A stretch of 64,000 nt of DNA from the NCBI GenBank assembly GCA_017501525.1, contig JAFVWT010000016.1:41582-105581 (forward strand). Direction: 5' to 3'. The notes beneath the pieces are model-generated. The model saw only the letters and a list, made by a program, of their open reading frames with translations. It was not told where the DNA came from and made no database searches. Of the stretch, positions 9,367-18,925 are shown piece after piece. A program made the position numbers and the translations under genes. Within the stretch, counting starts at the first letter, position 1, and each line of letters opens with the position of its first letter. This DNA comes from Bacteroidales bacterium. Lineage in GTDB: Bacteria > Bacteroidota > Bacteroidia > Bacteroidales > UBA932.

Positions 9367-9487
9367 AATTCACCTCGGGAACAGACTGATATTCAAGGGT
9401 ATATAAATATTTTATAAAAGGAGTGGGTGCCAACTGTTTTTTCAGGGAAATCTTTTGTGATTTTCTTTATGCAAATTCGTTTTTTAA

Positions 9488-9519
9488 TTTGGTCGTTATC
9501 CTGAGATTTGCTATCTTTG
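9488..9519 (+). promoter_or_regulatory. Consensus promoter inside the inverted-repeat segment, directed at the DUF6562 lipoprotein genes
   Basis: -33 TTTG at 9488-9491 and -7 TATCTTTG at 9512-9519 are separated by 20 bp, the ideal Bacteroidota spacing. The predicted start of transcription (about 9525) is just inside the right inverted repeat. In the present orientation it drives the gene at 9626 (ON state). Confidence 0.75.
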
Positions 9520-9534
9520 TTAAAGACGTTGTAC

Positions 9535-9555
9535 TCTCTAAATAAGAGAAATTCA
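9535..9555 (-). repeat. Right inverted repeat of a probable invertible promoter segment
   Basis: Exact reverse complement of 9346-9366 over 21 bp. It would lie in the 5' leader of the lipoprotein transcript. Repeat length and spacing (168 bp between the repeats) fall in the range known for phase-variable Bacteroides promoters. No invertase gene is in this window. Confidence 0.7.
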
Positions 9556-9625
9556 CTTTTGTGAGTATAATATTAGCTGAATAATAATAATTTATATTTA
9601 TAAAAAACTTAATTTTATTATCATT

Positions 9626-11980
9626 ATGAAAAGGATTCTATCGTTTGTCGTTCTAGCTGCAATGTTATTGGCTAGTTCGTGTTCTTTGAAAGAGGATTTC
9701 AAAGGAGAAGATTCTGATTTTGCTACTGTATCTGTCACAGTTGGTGAACCTGGTACAGTTTCTACCCGTGCTATCGGTGATGGTACTACTGTCAACCAAT
9801 TGCATTACGCAGTTTATGATGAAGGCGGCGTACTTATTGCAGATTTGGGTGATGTGAAAGATGTTGCATCATTCCCTACTCAGGTTGAGATTACCTTGGC
9901 TAAAGGTCAAACCTATAGCATCGTATTTTGGGCTCAAAACTCAGGCACAACAGCGTACTCGTATACAGATGGTGATTTGAAAAATATCACTATTGACTAC
10001 ACCGGTGCAAATAACGATGAAGCACGTGATGCTTTCTTCAAAACCGTATCACATACCGTAACAGGCGACATCGAGTTGGATGTAACCCTTGAGCGTCCTT
10101 TCGCACAGATCAACCTTGGTGTTACCGAGGAAGATTGGAATGATGCTAAAGTAGCAGGTATCGAAGTGAAAGAATCGGAAGTGGTTATCAGCAATGCTGC
10201 TACATCGTTGGATTTGTTCAACGGAACAGTCGGAAACGGAGAATCGGTTACCTACACCGCTTCAGTTATCCCTGGTGAAGATTTGATGGTAGATTTTGAC
10301 AAGAACGGAACTAAAGAAGCATACAAATATCTTTCATTGAGCTATATTCTCGTATGCGACGAGACTCTGACAGCCGACAATGAAGGTATGTATGGTACTA
10401 ACAGTTCTCTTGTGAACACAACTTTCACTTTGACTACCACTAAGGAGGATGTTGTAGTCAATGTGGAAAATCTTCCTGTTCAAAGAAATTGGAGAACCAA
10501 TGTTATAGGTAGAATGCTTACCGGTGACATTACATTCAATATTGATATTGATCCTATTTTCGATGGCGAAGAGAATTATCCCGATACACTTGAAGAAAAA
10601 CTTTACTTCGCAGGTCTAAATGGTGGTACTGTAACTTTGAGTGAAGATGTAACTCTGGAATATCCTATCGTGGTAGAAGGTGCAATGGTTGTAGAACTTA
10701 ACGGACACAACATTACTGCTCCTCTATTTACAGAAAGTAATGGTGTTATCGCTGAAGGTGATACAGACAGCTATGCATTCTGGGTAAAAGAAGGTGGTGA
10801 TTTGACTATCAACGGTGAAGGTAGTGTTAAAACCCAGCCTTGCAAATATTCTATCGCAGTTTGGGCACAAGGTGGTAATGTAGTTATCAATGGTGGTGAC
10901 TATGAAAACGCAGGTGAAGGTTCAGACCTTATCTATGCATCAGCAAAAGGTAATGTGATTATCAACGGTGGTAAATTCACCGCTTGTGAGAAAGCAGCAG
11001 GTGTTCAAGGTACTGCTCAACCACGTTCAACTCTTAACCTTAAAGACAACACCGGTAGCTCTATCGTTGTATATGGTGGTTCATTCTACAAATTCAATCC
11101 TGCTGACAATGCTTCAGAAGGTCCTCATACTAACTTTGTTGCTGAAGGATATTATGTGTCAATTGATGGTGATTGGTATGTTGTTTCTACCGAACATTAT
11201 GATGCAATTATTCATAATGTGAACGAACTATTGGACGCAATGAATGATTCAGCAGTGGAGTCTATTGGTTTGTATCCAGGAACATATGATTTGGGAGCGG
11301 ATGTTTTCTATCTAAATTCATCTGCAAAAAGAATTCAGTCAATAAATTCTGAAGATAAAGCTATCGTATTAGGTAAAATAGTTGCTAACAGGGATATAAT
11401 TGTAAAAAATGTGAGTTTTAAGCCAAATGCTGCTTCTGTTAAAAATGTATCTACATCTTCTTATGGAAGCTATGTAAATGGTTCATATGCTTCAATTATT
11501 TTAATAAACAAAGTGAATGCTACTTTTGAAGGATGTACATTCTCGGAACTTCATGATACTTATGCGGCTTGTGCCATTAACTATTTCGTGGAGGCAACCG
11601 ATAAAGTGTTGAAAGTGAATAAATGTATCTTTACAGGTAGCACTAAAGCGATATATTCTAAAGTACTTTGTGAGATTACTAATTGTAAATTTGATTTGTC
11701 CGGTGGAGTTCCTTTGTATGTATGGCCAAGGGCTTATGCTGCCAAAGGTATATGTACTTTTACCGATAATGAAGCAATCACAGATGCACTATGCAAGGTT
11801 GGTCTTTTGTCACAGACCGGAAATTATGCTAATCTGGAATTTAATGTTCAAGGTAATAATGGCACATATACTTACAACTATGCGTGGACAAATAGCGTTA
11901 GGTGTGCAACAGATGGTAGTGTAACATTTGCAGATGGCTCTGATAGATTTAGTATTGCTGCAGACGGAAAACCCTATTAA
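9626..11980 (+). CDS. Surface lipoprotein: DUF6562 domain followed by a parallel beta-helix region
   Basis: 784 residues. Signal with lipobox (LAAMLLASSC, lipidated Cys at about 19) then SLKEDF. Residues about 30-310 form a DUF6562-type domain, with GDGTTVNQLHYAVYD, KGQTYSIVFWAQ, DEARDAFFKT and RPFAQINLG as recognisable points, related to fimbrillin-like surface proteins. From about 330 the sequence becomes short Gly/Asn/Val-rich strand repeats (GGTVTLSEDV, GGNVVINGG, GNVIINGGKF), the look of a right-handed beta-helix, with a different C-terminal third. It is probably anchored and exposed on the cell surface, possibly as an adhesin or glycan-binding protein; the ligand is unknown. Its promoter lies in the inverted-repeat segment. 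A paralog follows directly. Confidence 0.8.
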   Translation: MKRILSFVVLAAMLLASSCSLKEDFKGEDSDFATVSVTVGEPGTVSTRAIGDGTTVNQLHYAVYDEGGVLIADLGDVKDVASFPTQVEITLAKGQTYSIVFWAQNSGTTAYSYTDGDLKNITIDYTGANNDEARDAFFKTVSHTVTGDIELDVTLERPFAQINLGVTEEDWNDAKVAGIEVKESEVVISNAATSLDLFNGTVGNGESVTYTASVIPGEDLMVDFDKNGTKEAYKYLSLSYILVCDETLTADNEGMYGTNSSLVNTTFTLTTTKEDVVVNVENLPVQRNWRTNVIGRMLTGDITFNIDIDPIFDGEENYPDTLEEKLYFAGLNGGTVTLSEDVTLEYPIVVEGAMVVELNGHNITAPLFTESNGVIAEGDTDSYAFWVKEGGDLTINGEGSVKTQPCKYSIAVWAQGGNVVINGGDYENAGEGSDLIYASAKGNVIINGGKFTACEKAAGVQGTAQPRSTLNLKDNTGSSIVVYGGSFYKFNPADNASEGPHTNFVAEGYYVSIDGDWYVVSTEHYDAIIHNVNELLDAMNDSAVESIGLYPGTYDLGADVFYLNSSAKRIQSINSEDKAIVLGKIVANRDIIVKNVSFKPNAASVKNVSTSSYGSYVNGSYASIILINKVNATFEGCTFSELHDTYAACAINYFVEATDKVLKVNKCIFTGSTKAIYSKVLCEITNCKFDLSGGVPLYVWPRAYAAKGICTFTDNEAITDALCKVGLLSQTGNYANLEFNVQGNNGTYTYNYAWTNSVRCATDGSVTFADGSDRFSIAADGKPY

Positions 11981-12008
11981 TGTTTTCTTAATTATTAATT
12001 AAATATTT

Positions 12009-12037
12009 AGGTACTTCTCCATAGCGGAGAGGTACCT
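12009..12037 (+). terminator. Hairpin between the two DUF6562 genes
   Basis: AGGTACTTCTCC pairs with GGAGAGGTACCT (12 bp, one G-T) around a 5-base loop, but it is followed by ATTTGTTAAAA rather than a strong T run. It may be a partial terminator that lowers expression of the second gene. No separate TAnnTTTG promoter is visible between it and the next start. Confidence 0.55.
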
Positions 12038-12082
12038 ATTTGTTAAAATATGTCCTAAATAATAATTATGACTTTTCTTTCT

Positions 12083-14848
12083 ATGAAAAAGATTTTATCT
12101 CTATTTTCATTATTAGCAGTATTGCTGACAGCGTCATGCTCTTTGAAGGAGGACTTCAAAGTAAATGATTCTGAACTTGCAACTCTCTCCTTTACAATAG
12201 GGGAGCAAGATGGAGTTGCTACTCGTGCCATCGGTGATGGTACTACTGTAGATATGTTGTACTATGCAGTATATGATGCAGGTGATAATTTGATTCCGGC
12301 ACTTGGTAAGGGATTGGACAATGTTACTTTCCCTACAACTGTAGATATTACCTTGGCGAAGGGTCAGACCTATAGCATTGTTTTCTGGGCTCAAAGTTCT
12401 CATACCTCTGCTTATACAATCGGTACAAACATGGATGGTGATTTGAGAAAGATTACTATCAGCTATGATGGCGATAACAATGATGAATCTCGTGATGCAT
12501 TCTTCAAAACAATCACCCATACCGTAACAGGTGACATAGCATTGGATGTAACTCTTGAACGTCCTTTCGCACAGGTCAATCTTGGTGTTACTGAGGAAGA
12601 CTGGAATGCAGCAGTTAAAGCAGGTGTTACTGTATCAGCTTCTAAGGTTGTCATCAATGATGTAGCAAACGAACTCGATTTGTTTAATGGTGCAGTTAAA
12701 GGTGCAACTTCTCTCTCATACGACCTCGCCAACATACCCACAGAGGATTTGATGGTCGATTTGAACAAGGATGGAAATAAAGAGGCCTACAAATATTTGT
12801 CATTGAGCTACATCCTTGTTAATGACAATACACAGACATCTGATAACGAAGGTATGTATGGAACCAACAGTGCTCTTGTAAGCGCCGAGTTTACTTTGGA
12901 TACCGAAAAACAGGATGTAGTGGTTAAGGTGGACAATCTTCCTGTAAGAAGAAATTGGAGAACCAATGTAGTAGGTGAGATGCTTACAGGTGACATTACA
13001 TTCAATATCGATGTTGATCCTATTTTTGACGGTGATGTTGATAATTATCCCGACACTGATGCTGAACGCCTCTATTTTGCAGGTCTTAATGGTGGTAGTG
13101 TCACTTTGAGCAGTGATGTCGTTCTTGAAAAGGGTAGTATAGATGTTTATAAAGATATGGTAGTTGATCTCAACGGCTTCTCTATCAGAAATTTGACAGA
13201 TGGTGACTATTGTAATGTCTTTGTAGCTTATGAAGGTGCTAACCTTACAATTAAAGACACTAAAGGTAGTGGTGTTGTAGAGACATCAGCAAGTAGCCCA
13301 TATGCGATCCCTGTGTGGGCACGAGGTGGTAATATTAAAATCTATGGTGGTAACTACTATAGCGATGGAAAAGGTAACGGAGGTAGCGAAGTTATCTATG
13401 CCAGCGGTAAAGGTAATGTACTAATCGTGGGTGGTCTTTTTGAAGCTAAAGAACAAGCTGCAGATGTCAGCAACCAGTGGCTCGCTTTGAACTGTCACGA
13501 TGCTTCTTACAGAGCAGGAACTGCAAATATCGTTGTAAAAGGTGGTAAGTTCTATAAATTCAACCCCGCCAATAACCTTTCTGAGGGTGCCAATACAAAC
13601 TATGTAGCAGAAAATTATGTTTCTCGTCAGAATGGTGACTATTGGCAGGTGGCTTTGGATGCTCCCGATTATATTTTGTATGCAGACCGTATCGAAGTAT
13701 ATTCTGCTGCAGGACTTTTGAAATGGGCTTATATCCTTAAGACCGACAATACATTCAAATTGGTTCTTATGAACGATATCTATCTTCCTGCTTTTGAAGT
13801 AGAAGAGAATGCAACTGAGCAGACATACCAATATACATCTACCCCTGTCACAGTGGATAATACAACAGGTAGCCCTTCCGGTAGTAACTGGGTAAATAAT
13901 TTTGGTAGAGCAGCATACGACAATGGTATCTTCTTCCAGGGAGAAATCGAAGGAAACAACTATACTATCCATGGACTTCGTCTTACAGGTACATCTGAAT
14001 TTGTTGGTTTTGCAGGAAATATGAGAGGTAGTGCAGCTATCAGGAATCTTAAATTCGAAGATGCTGTAGTATATTCTACCTCAAGCTATGTAGGTGTTGC
14101 AGCAGGTAACTGTCAGAATGGTTCTATAATAGATAATGTCCATATCCTTAACTCTATGGTCAGAGGTCAAGAAATAGTTGGAGGAGTATCAGGAAGAGTC
14201 TATACCAGGGGAAATAATGCTAATCATGAGAATCTTTCTGTAGTATCTAATTGTACAACAGATGCACTCACTAAGGTAGTTGCTTCTTCATCTAATGCCG
14301 GAGGTATCTGTGGTTATCAATACGGAGCACTTATTATAGGTTGTCTAAATAGCGCAGATGTAACCGGCTCTTCATCTGTAGGTGGTGTAGTAGGGTATGC
14401 GCGTGACTATCATACTGAGTGTGACGGATATGTAATAGCTTCAGGTTCTACAGCAGAAGCTACAGTTGTTGCTACAACTGCTAGTGGTAAAGTAGGTGGT
14501 GTTGCAGGGTATACTCTTCAGGATGAAGCTAATCATACAAACACATATTACGCAATAGTGGCTTGTTTCTCAGAGGCTCAGTGTGAAAATGCTATCCTTG
14601 GTGGTCAAAGAAGTACATCTGTATTTGGCTCGTGGGGAGTTGGTACCCAAAGTGCAACACCTTATCAAAATGTGGGTAACTATCTTTATCAAGATCCTTC
14701 ACAAGTGACTCAGGCAGATGTGGATGCAATGAATGCAGCAATTGATCAGTTCAATGCTCTTAACAGAACTACAATGCAGGATAATATCTTGATACAGTGC
14801 GACAAAAAATGGAGTTTTGTTGCAGGAAGCTGGCCTGTACTTCAGTAA
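12083..14848 (+). CDS. Surface lipoprotein: DUF6562 domain with C-terminal GLUG-like repeats (paralog of 9626 gene)
   Basis: 921 residues from ATG 12083, which aligns with the paralog's start (MKKILSLFSLLAVLLTASC, then SLKEDF); an upstream ATG at 12068 adds only five residues. The N-terminal ~510 residues run parallel to the upstream protein, including RPFAQVNLG, the RRNWRTNVVGEMLTGDITFNID block and FYKFNPANN. After that the two diverge: here the C-terminal third has GLUG-like repeats (VGVAAGN, AGGICGYQ, VGGVVGYA, VGGVAGYT) separated by loops. GLUG-type repeats occur in bacterial surface proteins and adhesins. It probably depends on the upstream promoter. Confidence 0.8.
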   Translation: MKKILSLFSLLAVLLTASCSLKEDFKVNDSELATLSFTIGEQDGVATRAIGDGTTVDMLYYAVYDAGDNLIPALGKGLDNVTFPTTVDITLAKGQTYSIVFWAQSSHTSAYTIGTNMDGDLRKITISYDGDNNDESRDAFFKTITHTVTGDIALDVTLERPFAQVNLGVTEEDWNAAVKAGVTVSASKVVINDVANELDLFNGAVKGATSLSYDLANIPTEDLMVDLNKDGNKEAYKYLSLSYILVNDNTQTSDNEGMYGTNSALVSAEFTLDTEKQDVVVKVDNLPVRRNWRTNVVGEMLTGDITFNIDVDPIFDGDVDNYPDTDAERLYFAGLNGGSVTLSSDVVLEKGSIDVYKDMVVDLNGFSIRNLTDGDYCNVFVAYEGANLTIKDTKGSGVVETSASSPYAIPVWARGGNIKIYGGNYYSDGKGNGGSEVIYASGKGNVLIVGGLFEAKEQAADVSNQWLALNCHDASYRAGTANIVVKGGKFYKFNPANNLSEGANTNYVAENYVSRQNGDYWQVALDAPDYILYADRIEVYSAAGLLKWAYILKTDNTFKLVLMNDIYLPAFEVEENATEQTYQYTSTPVTVDNTTGSPSGSNWVNNFGRAAYDNGIFFQGEIEGNNYTIHGLRLTGTSEFVGFAGNMRGSAAIRNLKFEDAVVYSTSSYVGVAAGNCQNGSIIDNVHILNSMVRGQEIVGGVSGRVYTRGNNANHENLSVVSNCTTDALTKVVASSSNAGGICGYQYGALIIGCLNSADVTGSSSVGGVVGYARDYHTECDGYVIASGSTAEATVVATTASGKVGGVAGYTLQDEANHTNTYYAIVACFSEAQCENAILGGQRSTSVFGSWGVGTQSATPYQNVGNYLYQDPSQVTQADVDAMNAAIDQFNALNRTTMQDNILIQCDKKWSFVAGSWPVLQ

Positions 14849-14877
14849 TATAGTATCATTGCAGATATTTTGATTTA

Positions 14878-14909
14878 AGAGGTTTGCATATACTTGCAGA
14901 CCTCTTTTT
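14878..14909 (+). terminator. Rho-independent terminator after the lipoprotein pair
   Basis: AGAGGTTTGCA pairs with TGCAGACCTCT (one G-T), loop TATACT, then TTTTT. Ends the DUF6562 transcript. Confidence 0.8.
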
Positions 14910-15005
14910 CTATGTAGTGCATTATGAGTGAAAATGTTTGGCCGTCAGTAGGAGGTAATGTGGGAATTTTGTAAATTTGCCATAATATGTAAAGATGTAT
15001 TAAGT

Positions 15006-15359
15006 ATGGGTTATTGTAGAAACTGTGGTGTGCTATTGCCTGAAAATAGCAGATTTTGTCCATCTTGTGGTTGTGCTGTATCTAATAATGGTGTTCCGGT
15101 CGGAACTCAGCCAGATCGCGGCCATTATTCTCCCGATTCAGATTTGGAGTTTCCTATTTCAGTATTGGGATATGTGGGAATACATATATTGCTTGCTATC
15201 CCGGTAGCAAACATTGTAGCACTTATTGTCTGGTCGTTTGGTTACTCGCAGAAGAAAAATTTGACAAATATGGCCCGGGCAATTCTGCTTATTTACGCAG
15301 TGGTATTGGGGCTGTGTTTGATAATTTTTTTGGTTGCCCTATCATTAGGGGAACTATAG
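15006..15359 (+). CDS. Small zinc-ribbon membrane protein
   Basis: 117 residues from ATG 15006. The N-terminus carries a two-CxxC zinc ribbon (CRNCG and CPSCG, about residues 4-25), then a polar linker and two hydrophobic segments (about 50-75 and 85-110) that should span the inner membrane. Such zinc-ribbon/two-TM proteins are common and functionally undefined. An upstream in-frame ATG at 14958 is less likely because a -7 box (TAAATTTG, 14972-14979) lies inside that extension. Convergent with lptB. Confidence 0.7.
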   Translation: MGYCRNCGVLLPENSRFCPSCGCAVSNNGVPVGTQPDRGHYSPDSDLEFPISVLGYVGIHILLAIPVANIVALIVWSFGYSQKKNLTNMARAILLIYAVVLGLCLIIFLVALSLGEL

Positions 15360-15382
15360 AAAAAGAATTGTAGGTCTGTTTC

Positions 15383-16135
15383 TTAGTCGTTTGAGCGATC
15401 TCTAAGGACTGCTTTTCTTAACTCAAAGTTTTGTCCCAAATATTTTCTTCTCACTTCAGGGTTGGATGCAAGTTGCTCTGCTGTACCGCTTTCCAGGATA
15501 TTTCCTTCATATAGAAGATATGCTCTGTCGGTTATTGCCAATGTCTCATGGACATTATGGTCTGTTATTATGATACCGATATTCTTTGTCTTGAGTTTGG
15601 CGATTATATGTTGGATATCTTCCACTGCGATGGGGTCTACCCCTGCAAATGGTTCGTCAAGTAGGATAAATTTGGGGTCAATAGCCAATGCTCGGGCTAT
15701 TTCACATCTTCTTCTTTCTCCTCCGGAAAGTTGGATTCCGTAGCTTTTTCGTACTTTCTGGAGGCCGAACTCATCGATGAGTGATTCGAGTCTCTCTTTC
15801 CGTTCTTCTTTATTGAAACGAGAGAATTCCATTACAGACATGATGTTGTTTTCCACTGTCATTTTCCTGAAGACAGATGCTTCCTGTGCCAGATAGCCAA
15901 GTCCTCGTTGTGCCCTTTTGTACATTGGCAGGGTGGTAATCTCTTCATCGTCGAGGAATATCTTTCCATCGTTTGGCTTTATAAGTCCTGTAATCATGTA
16001 GAAACTTGTGGTCTTTCCGGCGCCGTTGGGACCGAGCAGACCTACGATTTCACCTTGCTCGACAGAGAAGGATACTCCTTTGACAACTGTTCTTGCTCCG
16101 TATTTTTTAACTAAGTTGGTACAATGAAGTTTCAT
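15383..16135 (-). CDS. lptB: LPS export ABC transporter ATP-binding protein LptB
   Basis: Cytoplasmic ATPase of the LptB2FGC complex that extracts lipopolysaccharide from the inner membrane. 250 residues with Walker [10 protein letters not shown] (35-43), the LptB-type signature [15 protein letters not shown], Walker [14 protein letters not shown] and H-loop [10 protein letters not shown]. The phrase [12 protein letters not shown] is typical of LptB rather than of other ABC ATPases. It starts 11 bp after the dnaX stop on the same strand, so the two are likely cotranscribed. Confidence 0.95.
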   Translation of the reverse strand: MKLHCTNLVKKYGARTVVKGVSFSVEQGEIVGLLGPNGAGKTTSFYMITGLIKPNDGKIFLDDEEITTLPMYKRAQRGLGYLAQEASVFRKMTVENNIMSVMEFSRFNKEERKERLESLIDEFGLQKVRKSYGIQLSGGERRRCEIARALAIDPKFILLDEPFAGVDPIAVEDIQHIIAKLKTKNIGIIITDHNVHETLAITDRAYLLYEGNILESGTAEQLASNPEVRRKYLGQNFELRKAVLRDRSND

Positions 16136-16146
16136 ATATCTGTTAT

Positions 16147-17937
16147 CTATTTTATTTCAAGTTTAAAATCATTTTTGAGTTCTCTTAATTCGGGATGATT
16201 GCTCAGGAGAAATTCTCCTTTCTGGGTGGGGGTGTAGAGTATTTCTTTCTTTTCTTCAGTTTTCTCTACAATGTCAATCTCAATGTGTATTTTGTTGTTT
16301 TTGAGATATTCTTTCAGCATTTTCTCCATCCTTGATAGGGCTTTTTCCCGAATCCAGTCCCGTTGGGCGATATTCTCTACAAAGAATTTGACACTATGTT
16401 TTTCAAGGTTTATTTCAAGGGGGTTCCTAAGCAGTGTGGCAGCAAGGGCTGTCTTGTTCGCTTTTTTCTCTTCTTCAGCAAGCCAATTCCATGCCTTGAG
16501 TATCTTTTCTTCATCTATTTCTTCATTTATAAGGTCAGATGAATCGATATTGCTACTTTCTGAGCTTTTCATTGCTTTGGATAGCATGGCTGTCAATGAA
16601 ATGCCGGGAGTTATTGCAGATACTTTTTCCCTTTCCTTGGTCTGCTCTGTATCAGTGGCAGCAGTTGCTATCTCTTCTTCCTTTTTAGGAGTCTGAGTCT
16701 CTGTGTCGGGGCTCTCCGGTTTAGGTTGTGGCCTTTGTATCTCAGGTGCAGGTTTTATGGTGGATGCCGGTTTTATCTCCTGAGAGGATTGTGTTGTGGG
16801 AGGTGTCTGGACTGCGGCAAGATTGGTCCCCATTGTCTGGGCAGGGATGAATTTTTCTGCAAGTTTCATCAATGCAAATTCAATATGCAGACGTTGGTTC
16901 CCGCTTTGCCTGTATCCCGCTTCACAGGTGGTGGTGATATTGAGCGCATAATAGATAAACCCTATTGAACATTGTTCTGATTGTTTTCTGTATCTCTCTA
17001 TCAATGTTTCCGGAAGTGACAGGAGAGTCTGTGATGCAGAGTGTTTACATACTATGAGATCTCTAAGGTGGGAGCTGAGTCCGGAAATAAAATGTAGTGC
17101 ATTGAAACCTTTGGAGAGTATCTCGTCAAAGAGCAACAATGATGAAATATAGTCCCCTTTGAGGGAATTTTCTATTATTCTGAAGTAGTATTCATAATCG
17201 AGTACATTAAGATTTCTGATTACTTCTTCGTATTGTACATTTTTGTTGCAGAAGGCGACGCATTGGTCAAACAGGGTGAGAGAATCCCTCATTGAACCAT
17301 CTCCTTTTACAGCTATTACATGCAGCGACTCCTCATCTATTGAAATATCCTCCTTCTTTGCAATTTCCGAAAGGTTGCGTACGATGTCGCTAATGGATAT
17401 TCTGTTAAAATCGTATGTCTGGCAGCGTGAAAGGATTGTTGGAAGGATTTTGTGCTTTTCTGTGGTCGCAAGTATGAAAATCGCATGTGCCGGGGGTTCT
17501 TCCAGAGTTTTCAGGAATGCATTGAATGCTGCAGAAGAAAGCATGTGTACCTCATCTATGATATAAACGCTGTATTTCCCTATTTGAGGTGGAATCCGCA
17601 CCATTTCTGTGAGATTTCTGATGTCATCAACAGAGTTATTGGAAGCGGCATCAAGTTCATGGATGCAATAAGATCGTCCCTGTGCAAATGAAAGGCATGA
17701 TTCGCATTGTCCGCAAGGCTCCATATCTGCTGATGGAGAGAGGCAGTTTATTGATTTTGCGAAGATTCTTGCTGTTGTTGTTTTTCCCACACCTCGTGGT
17801 CCGCAAAATAGGTATGCGTGGGCCAATTGTCCGCGAATAATCGAGTTTTTAAGTGTGGTGGCGATATTTTCTTGTCCGAGCAGGGACTCAAAGCTATCCG
17901 GTCTGTATTTCCTTGCTGATACGATGAATTGTTCCAT
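16147..17937 (-). CDS. dnaX: DNA polymerase III subunit gamma/tau
   Basis: Clamp-loader ATPase. 596 residues. Walker [14 protein letters not shown] starts at about 45; zinc-binding cysteines 65, 75, 78 and 81 follow; DEVHMLS (Walker B) and [16 protein letters not shown] are intact; sensor region LSRCQ. After the collar domain comes a Pro/Thr/Glu/Lys-rich linker (about 370-440) and a C-terminal tau-like domain that probably binds the replicase. No obvious slippery frameshift site was noted. Divergent from the gene at 17993. Confidence 0.96.
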   Translation of the reverse strand: MEQFIVSARKYRPDSFESLLGQENIATTLKNSIIRGQLAHAYLFCGPRGVGKTTTARIFAKSINCLSPSADMEPCGQCESCLSFAQGRSYCIHELDAASNNSVDDIRNLTEMVRIPPQIGKYSVYIIDEVHMLSSAAFNAFLKTLEEPPAHAIFILATTEKHKILPTILSRCQTYDFNRISISDIVRNLSEIAKKEDISIDEESLHVIAVKGDGSMRDSLTLFDQCVAFCNKNVQYEEVIRNLNVLDYEYYFRIIENSLKGDYISSLLLFDEILSKGFNALHFISGLSSHLRDLIVCKHSASQTLLSLPETLIERYRKQSEQCSIGFIYYALNITTTCEAGYRQSGNQRLHIEFALMKLAEKFIPAQTMGTNLAAVQTPPTTQSSQEIKPASTIKPAPEIQRPQPKPESPDTETQTPKKEEEIATAATDTEQTKEREKVSAITPGISLTAMLSKAMKSSESSNIDSSDLINEEIDEEKILKAWNWLAEEEKKANKTALAATLLRNPLEINLEKHSVKFFVENIAQRDWIREKALSRMEKMLKEYLKNNKIHIEIDIVEKTEEKKEILYTPTQKGEFLLSNHPELRELKNDFKLEIK

Positions 17938-17963
17938 ATCTTACAAAAATAAGAATATTTATC

Positions 17964-17971
17964 TAAATTTG
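17964..17971 (+). promoter_or_regulatory. Probable -7 box for the gene at 17993
   Basis: TAAATTTG fits TAnnTTTG and sits 21 bp before the start codon, in the 55-bp divergent spacer with dnaX. Confidence 0.45.
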
Positions 17972-17992
17972 CAGATAAATCAATATTAAAGG

Positions 17993-18925
17993 ATGTTAAA
18001 GTATATGAGAATATTTTCACTTTTATTGCTAACAATTTTTATATCAATATCTTCTTTTGCCCAACAGACGGAGCATCTTGACAGAAGTATAAAGCAGTTT
18101 GAGGATGATAAGGTGGAGAGTCGAAGGGTATATGTGGGTAATATACCTACCAAGGTGACAAAGGTAGTGTTGTCGAAGGACAATTCTCTGGAGGATCTCC
18201 TTTTTAGAAATGCTGTGGAGAAAGGGTGGTATCTTTCACCCTTTGAATATTGTACTTATTCCGAATTTGAGAAGATTAAGTGTGATACAAATTATTATTT
18301 TCTATTGAGGATCGATAAGATGGGAAGAAGAGATACCGAGCCTTATATGGAGTTTATAACTTTTTTGAAAGGTGGTGATAAAGCTCAGGAGGGAATTGAA
18401 AAAATGACAGAGCTGATTTCGCTTCCAATCTGTCCCGGTGAGGATAAAGGTGGTAGAATCTTTACATATCTTCCTACCTATATGAATATAATCCAACAAT
18501 ATCTGGGGGCTGTGGCGGATGGCCGTCTCAAACCATTATTTAATAATGAGCCTTATTGTCATCCTATGGAGGAAGCGACAGATAAAGAGGTTCTCTTCGT
18601 TAAAGGGGATGTCCTATATGATTTGTCGGATGAGCAGTTGGATGAGATGTTCAAAGGAAAGGCAAGGTATGTGACCCAGCAGGAAGTGGATGAAGCGATT
18701 TTGCAGGAGCGACCAAATACTCTTGTTTCTCTGGTTGTTGCTCCGGTGGAACCTGTCAGTGGTTCTTATTGCTACAAATTGCTGATCAGTACCGATACTT
18801 ACCAGCTCTATTTTTATCGTAAACATAAGATTAGCAAACGTCTCAAGGCGGGCTTCTTGAAAGAGGATATCAGAAGAATTTCAACCCCTTATATATTTTT
18901 GAACTCACAAGAAGAAAATGAGTAG
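17993..18925 (+). CDS. Exported protein of unknown function
   Basis: 310 residues with a signal peptide (RIFSLLLLTIFISISSFAQQ). A second possible ATG at 18005 would also keep the signal. The mature part is soluble-looking, with VYVGNIPTKVTKVVLS, GWYLSPFEYCTYSEFE and a C-terminal LISTDTYQLYFYRKHKIS segment. I do not recognise the family. The stop overlaps the start of the M16 peptidase by 8 bases, so the two are translationally coupled. Confidence 0.7.
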   Translation: MLKYMRIFSLLLLTIFISISSFAQQTEHLDRSIKQFEDDKVESRRVYVGNIPTKVTKVVLSKDNSLEDLLFRNAVEKGWYLSPFEYCTYSEFEKIKCDTNYYFLLRIDKMGRRDTEPYMEFITFLKGGDKAQEGIEKMTELISLPICPGEDKGGRIFTYLPTYMNIIQQYLGAVADGRLKPLFNNEPYCHPMEEATDKEVLFVKGDVLYDLSDEQLDEMFKGKARYVTQQEVDEAILQERPNTLVSLVVAPVEPVSGSYCYKLLISTDTYQLYFYRKHKISKRLKAGFLKEDIRRISTPYIFLNSQEENE

